From NCBI GenBank assembly GCA_005789055.1, contig SYAA01000224.1, positions 1 through 8,827 on the forward strand: a DNA stretch of 8,827 bases, given 5' to 3'. A model generated the notes under the pieces. It worked only from the letters and a program-made list of their open reading frames with translations, was not told the origin of the DNA and made no database searches. A program made the position numbers and the translations under genes. Shown piece by piece: positions 5,416 through 8,827 of the stretch. Each line of letters begins with the position of its first letter. Within the stretch, counting starts at the first letter, position 1. This DNA is from Actinomycetota bacterium (GTDB taxonomy: Bacteria; Actinomycetota; Actinomycetes; Mycobacteriales; Mycobacteriaceae).

Positions 5416-8291
5416 GCAACCACAAGCTGCCCGTTAAGCGGCCGCTCGTAGCACGGGCGATCTATCTCCTGTCGGTTCCCATTATCGCGGCTTGGCTGGC
5501 GATCGCCGCAGTTCTTACCTTCGGGGTCCCGTCGCTCGACCTCGTCGCGCAGGAGCTTTCGGTATCCGTGGACCCCACGGATGCGCCGTCCTATATGGCG
5601 CAAAATAGATTTCAGGCGGCCTTCAAGTTAGATGACTCGGGCAGCGCTGCGACGATAGTTCTTGAGGGCGAACAACCCCTCGGAGACGATGCGCGCGCCT
5701 ACTACAGCCGCCTGATCCGTCTGTTGGAAGACGATCCAACCCATGTGAACAGTGTCCTGGATTTCTGGGGTGACGAGCTCACCAGAGGCGCAGCGGAAAG
5801 CGCCGACGGTAAGGCCGCGTATGTCAATGTGCAGCTTCTAGGCAGGCCGGGTGAGGCTGCAAGCAACGCTTCCCTCGCAGCGGTCACCGAGACAGTTGCG
5901 CAGACGCCGGCCCCGCCGGGAGTCAAGGCGTACGTCACTGGCCCCGCTGCGGTCATGGCGGACGTGAACCGCGCTGGCCAACGCACGATCGCCACCGTCA
6001 CGGTGCTCAGCCTCGCGGTGATCTTTGTGATGTTGCTTTTCGTCTATCGATCAATCGTCACGGTCATTCTGCTGTTGCTCGTTGTTGGAATCGAACTGCA
6101 AGTAGCCCGCGGGATCGTCGCGCTCTTGGGGCTTCACGGCGTAATCGGTTTGACAACGTTCGCCGTCACCCTCCTCGTCGCCTTGGCGATCGCGGCGGGC
6201 ACCGACTACGGCATATTTTTCGTCGGGAGATATCAAGAGGCGCGCCAGGCAGGCGAGGACCGCGAGACCGCGTTCTACACCACGTACAGCGGAGTCGCCA
6301 AGGTGGTGCTGGCCTCCGGTTTGACCATCGCCGGGGCAGTACTGTGCCTGAGTTTTACTCGGCTCCCCTTCTTCCACGTCCTCGGCATCCCGTGCGCAAT
6401 AGGCATCACTGTGGCGGTGGCGGTCGCGCTCACGCTGTTCCCAGCCGTCCTGGCCGTCGGAAGCCGTTTCGGCCTATTCGAGCCCAGACGGATACTCAAA
6501 GTTCGCGGCTGGCGGCGAGTCGGAACTGCGATCGTGCGATGGCCAGGGCCGATCCTAATCGCATCGCTGGCGGTATCACTCCTGGGCCTGCTGACGCTCC
6601 CGGGATTCCAACCCAACTACAACGACCAGAAATATCTTCCCAAAGACCTGCCCTCGAGCGAAGGAATCGCAGCAGCAAAGCGACATTTTCCCCAGTCCGT
6701 TATGACGTCACCTGAGATCCTCTTTGTCGAGACAGATCGCGATCTGCGTAATTCCGCAGACTTCCTCGTACTGGACAGACTTGCAAAGGCCGTGCTCGCC
6801 GTACCCGGGGTCACGAAGGTACAGGCAGCAACCCGGCCCGACGGGACTCCGGTCGCACACTCGACAATCCCGTACCTGTTGAGCGCGCAGCAAGCAGCGC
6901 AACAGCAATTCATGTTCTTCCAGAAGGAGCGCACCGCGGACCTGCTCAAGCAGGCTGAGATGCTTAACGAAGCAATCACCGTCGCGCAGCGTATGTACCA
7001 ACTGATGCAGCAGCTTTACGGGACGACGCACAACATACTCGGCACCACAAAAGATATGCAGGACATCACGCACGAGACAAGGGATCACCTTGCGGATTTC
7101 GAAGACTTCTGGCGCCCGATTCGTAATTATCTGTACTGGGAACCGCACTGCTTCAACATTCCCCTCTGCTACTCGGTGCGGTCCGTGTTCGACGCCATCG
7201 ATGGCGTAGATGGGCTTAGCGACAATCTCGACAAGATAGTGATAGACGTCGAGCAGATTGATGTGTTGATCCCTAAGCTGATCGTCCAGATCCCGCAGAT
7301 GATCGAGATCATGCAAAGCACGCGGACGATGCTGCTCACTATGCACAGCACGACAGCCGGGGTCTTCGGTCAAATGGACGACGCGAGCGGAAACCCGACT
7401 GCGATGGGTAAGGCTTTCGACGCTGCCCAGAACGACGATTCGTTCTATGCACCTCCGGAGGTCTTCGAGAGCGCGGAGTTCAAACGCATCACCGATATCT
7501 TCCTGTCGCCGGATGGCAAGGCCGTACAGATGCTGATCTCGCTGAGGGGCGAACCTATGTCAGCAAAGGGCATGGCGCTGGTCGACCCGATAAAAACAGC
7601 AGCCGAGGAGGCACTGAAAGGCACCCCTCTGGAAGATTCAAAGATCTACCTCACCGGAACAGCGACGATAACAAAGGACCTCGTCGTGGCATCTCGTTAT
7701 GACTTGCTGATCGCCGGAGTCGCCGCGATCTGTCTCATCTTCATCGTCATGCTGATCATGACGCGAAGCGTTGTCGCCGCTATGGTCATCGTCGGAACGG
7801 TAGCCCTTTCCCTGGGAGCATCCTTCGGACTATCGGTGGCTATTTGGCAATACCTGCTCGGCATCCAAATACATTGGGCAACCCTGGTGACGGCCGTTAT
7901 CGTTCTCTTGGCCGTCGGATCCGACTACAACCTTCTGCTGGTAACGCGAATCAAAGAGGAACTGCCCGCCGGTATCGATACCGGCATCATTCGCGCCATG
8001 GGCGGTACGGGCAAGGTCGTGACAAACGCGGGACTGGTTTTCGCAGCAACCATGATGGCGATGCTCGTCAGTGACCTCATCAGCTTCGGCCAATTGGGTA
8101 GCACCATAGCGATCGGTCTGTTGTTCGATACGCTCGTCGTGCGCGCGTTCATGACCCCTTCCATCGCCGCACTTCTGGGACGCTGGTTCTGGTGGCCCCA
8201 ACAGGTGCGCCCGCGGCCCGCCAGTTCAATGCTGCGGCCCACCGGACCTCGTCCGCTGGTGCGCGCCCTGCTGCAGGGCCAGCGACAGTAA
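5412..8291 (+). CDS. mmpL: MmpL-family RND lipid/siderophore transporter, complete
   Basis: The product has 959 residues, the usual size of the MmpL4/MmpL5-type cluster. TM1 is at about 15-37. A first periplasmic domain (about 40-190) includes DAPSYMAQNR and TIVLEGEQPLGDD. TM2-6 lie at about 192-357, TM7 at about 377-398, a second periplasmic domain at about 400-762, and TM8-12 at about 764-925. The proton-relay Asp-Tyr pairs are present in GTDYGIFFVGRYQE (Asp265, Tyr266) and GSDYNLLLVTRIKEE (Asp838, Tyr839), so the pump looks functional. Residues about 492-650 form a long helical hairpin (QQAAQQQFMFFQKERTADLL, then VEQIDVLIPKLIVQIPQMIE) with Cys580 and Cys586 near the tip (HCFNIPLC). This is the coiled-coil insertion of the cluster, thought to reach across the periplasm. 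It uses the proton gradient to move a lipid or siderophore; the substrate is unknown. The start overlaps the mmpS stop, and the second mmpL begins 9 nt downstream. Confidence 0.95.
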   Translation: MSNHKLPVKRPLVARAIYLLSVPIIAAWLAIAAVLTFGVPSLDLVAQELSVSVDPTDAPSYMAQNRFQAAFKLDDSGSAATIVLEGEQPLGDDARAYYSRLIRLLEDDPTHVNSVLDFWGDELTRGAAESADGKAAYVNVQLLGRPGEAASNASLAAVTETVAQTPAPPGVKAYVTGPAAVMADVNRAGQRTIATVTVLSLAVIFVMLLFVYRSIVTVILLLLVVGIELQVARGIVALLGLHGVIGLTTFAVTLLVALAIAAGTDYGIFFVGRYQEARQAGEDRETAFYTTYSGVAKVVLASGLTIAGAVLCLSFTRLPFFHVLGIPCAIGITVAVAVALTLFPAVLAVGSRFGLFEPRRILKVRGWRRVGTAIVRWPGPILIASLAVSLLGLLTLPGFQPNYNDQKYLPKDLPSSEGIAAAKRHFPQSVMTSPEILFVETDRDLRNSADFLVLDRLAKAVLAVPGVTKVQAATRPDGTPVAHSTIPYLLSAQQAAQQQFMFFQKERTADLLKQAEMLNEAITVAQRMYQLMQQLYGTTHNILGTTKDMQDITHETRDHLADFEDFWRPIRNYLYWEPHCFNIPLCYSVRSVFDAIDGVDGLSDNLDKIVIDVEQIDVLIPKLIVQIPQMIEIMQSTRTMLLTMHSTTAGVFGQMDDASGNPTAMGKAFDAAQNDDSFYAPPEVFESAEFKRITDIFLSPDGKAVQMLISLRGEPMSAKGMALVDPIKTAAEEALKGTPLEDSKIYLTGTATITKDLVVASRYDLLIAGVAAICLIFIVMLIMTRSVVAAMVIVGTVALSLGASFGLSVAIWQYLLGIQIHWATLVTAVIVLLAVGSDYNLLLVTRIKEELPAGIDTGIIRAMGGTGKVVTNAGLVFAATMMAMLVSDLISFGQLGSTIAIGLLFDTLVVRAFMTPSIAALLGRWFWWPQQVRPRPASSMLRPTGPRPLVRALLQGQRQ

Positions 8292-8300
8292 GTGGGGACA

Positions 8301-8827
8301 GTGAACTTCGGCAGGCGCCGGGTAGTGGCCAAGTCGACACAGCCGGCCCGCCCCCGCATCGCGCGGCTTATCCGCAGCTTGGCGCCGCTCATCATCCTGG
8401 CCTGGGCCGCGCCTATTCTGTTTCTGAACTTGGCAATCCCCTCGCTGGAGGAGGTCGGCCGGGAACGGGGTTTAACAGCGAGTTCTCAAGACGCGCCCGC
8501 CATGCAGGCCATGACCCGCATGGGAAAAGTCTTCGAGGAGTCCGATTCGGACAGTTTCGCGACCGTCGTCCTGGAGGGCGAGGAGCCGCTTGCCGATGAT
8601 GTCCGCGCCTATTACGACGGATTGATCCGCGAACTCGAGAACGACCCGCGGCACATCCAGCATGTGCAGGATCTGTGGGGGGACCGGCTCACGGCGGGGG
8701 GCGCGCAAAGCCCCGACGGCAAGGCCGTGTACGTGCAGTTGAATCTTGCCGGCAACCAGGGCACCCGCCTAGGTCAGGATTCCGTCGCCGCAGTCCGATC
8801 CATCGTGGAGCGAAATCCGCCACCCGC
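8301..8827 (+). CDS. mmpL: Second MmpL-family transporter, N-terminal 175 residues (cut by window edge)
   Basis: The frame is open from GTG at 8301 to the end of the window. A basic N-terminus (MNFGRRRVVAKSTQPARPRI) is followed by TM1 at about 26-47 and the start of the first periplasmic domain. SSQDAPAMQAM matches the DAP motif of the first MmpL. Residues 86-147 align without gaps to 79-140 of that protein with 39 of 62 identical by hand, including VLEGE, RAYY and DGKA. It is therefore a diverged paralogue and not a recent copy. The TM bundle and proton-relay residues lie outside the window. GGGGA at 8294-8298 is a rather close ribosome-binding site, and an in-frame GTG at 8292, right after the mmpL stop, is an alternative start. 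The gap of 9 nt implies the same operon. An mmpS-mmpL-mmpL order is known from glycopeptidolipid loci (mmpS4-mmpL4a-mmpL4b), but that is only an arrangement match. Confidence 0.92.
   Translation, partial: MNFGRRRVVAKSTQPARPRIARLIRSLAPLIILAWAAPILFLNLAIPSLEEVGRERGLTASSQDAPAMQAMTRMGKVFEESDSDSFATVVLEGEEPLADDVRAYYDGLIRELENDPRHIQHVQDLWGDRLTAGGAQSPDGKAVYVQLNLAGNQGTRLGQDSVAAVRSIVERNPPP

Noticed and set aside
6708..7373. Minus-strand frame of 221 residues opposite the first mmpL
   Set aside because: It has His/Arg/Leu-rich shadow composition and lies fully within a well-supported transporter gene.

Overview
The window looks like a slow-growing Mycobacterium. It has high G+C, glycine-rich PGRS (GGNGG) coding repeats, an MmpS/MmpL lipid-transporter operon and a mycobacterial PhoH1-like protein. 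PGRS repeats are essentially confined to the slow growers. I cannot name the species from sequence alone.

Layout: (1) 1-436, minus strand: the N-terminal 145 residues of a PhoH-like ATPase, cut by the window edge inside its Walker A loop. (2) 437-664: a divergent intergenic region. (3) 665-1729, plus: an exported repeat protein of unknown function whose N-terminal half carries AIGxxAxA repeats like those of YadA-type heads. It includes a 37-residue (111-bp) tandem repeat. (4) 1876-4497 plus the stop at 4498-4500: an 874-residue PGRS protein with a Sec signal peptide instead of a PE domain. Its PGRS body is an old internal duplication of about 1.0-1.1 kb. (5) 4501-4797: an intergenic region with a hairpin just after the PGRS stop and, on the minus strand, a doubtful small ORF with a very good Shine-Dalgarno sequence. 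(6) 4798-5415 mmpS, 5412-8291 mmpL and 8301-8827+ a second mmpL (partial): a tight operon with an ATGA overlap and then a 9-nt gap.

How the genes relate: mmpS-mmpL-mmpL should encode one envelope machine, with two RND-type transporters and a membrane-anchored accessory protein. Such machines export a lipid, glycolipid or siderophore; the substrate cannot be read from this window. The two upstream plus-strand genes encode exported low-complexity or solenoid proteins that probably act in the cell envelope or outside the cell. They have their own ribosome-binding sites and are unlikely to be co-transcribed with the transporter. PhoH is a conserved housekeeping gene, and the rest looks like accessory envelope gene content placed next to it.

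The less ordinary points are the YadA-head-like secreted protein, the PE-less duplicated PGRS protein with paired cysteines, the long basic N-terminus of the MmpS, and the antisense small-ORF candidate at 4464-4655. I do not see a clear new defence or mobile system, CRISPR array, tRNA, rRNA or insertion sequence.
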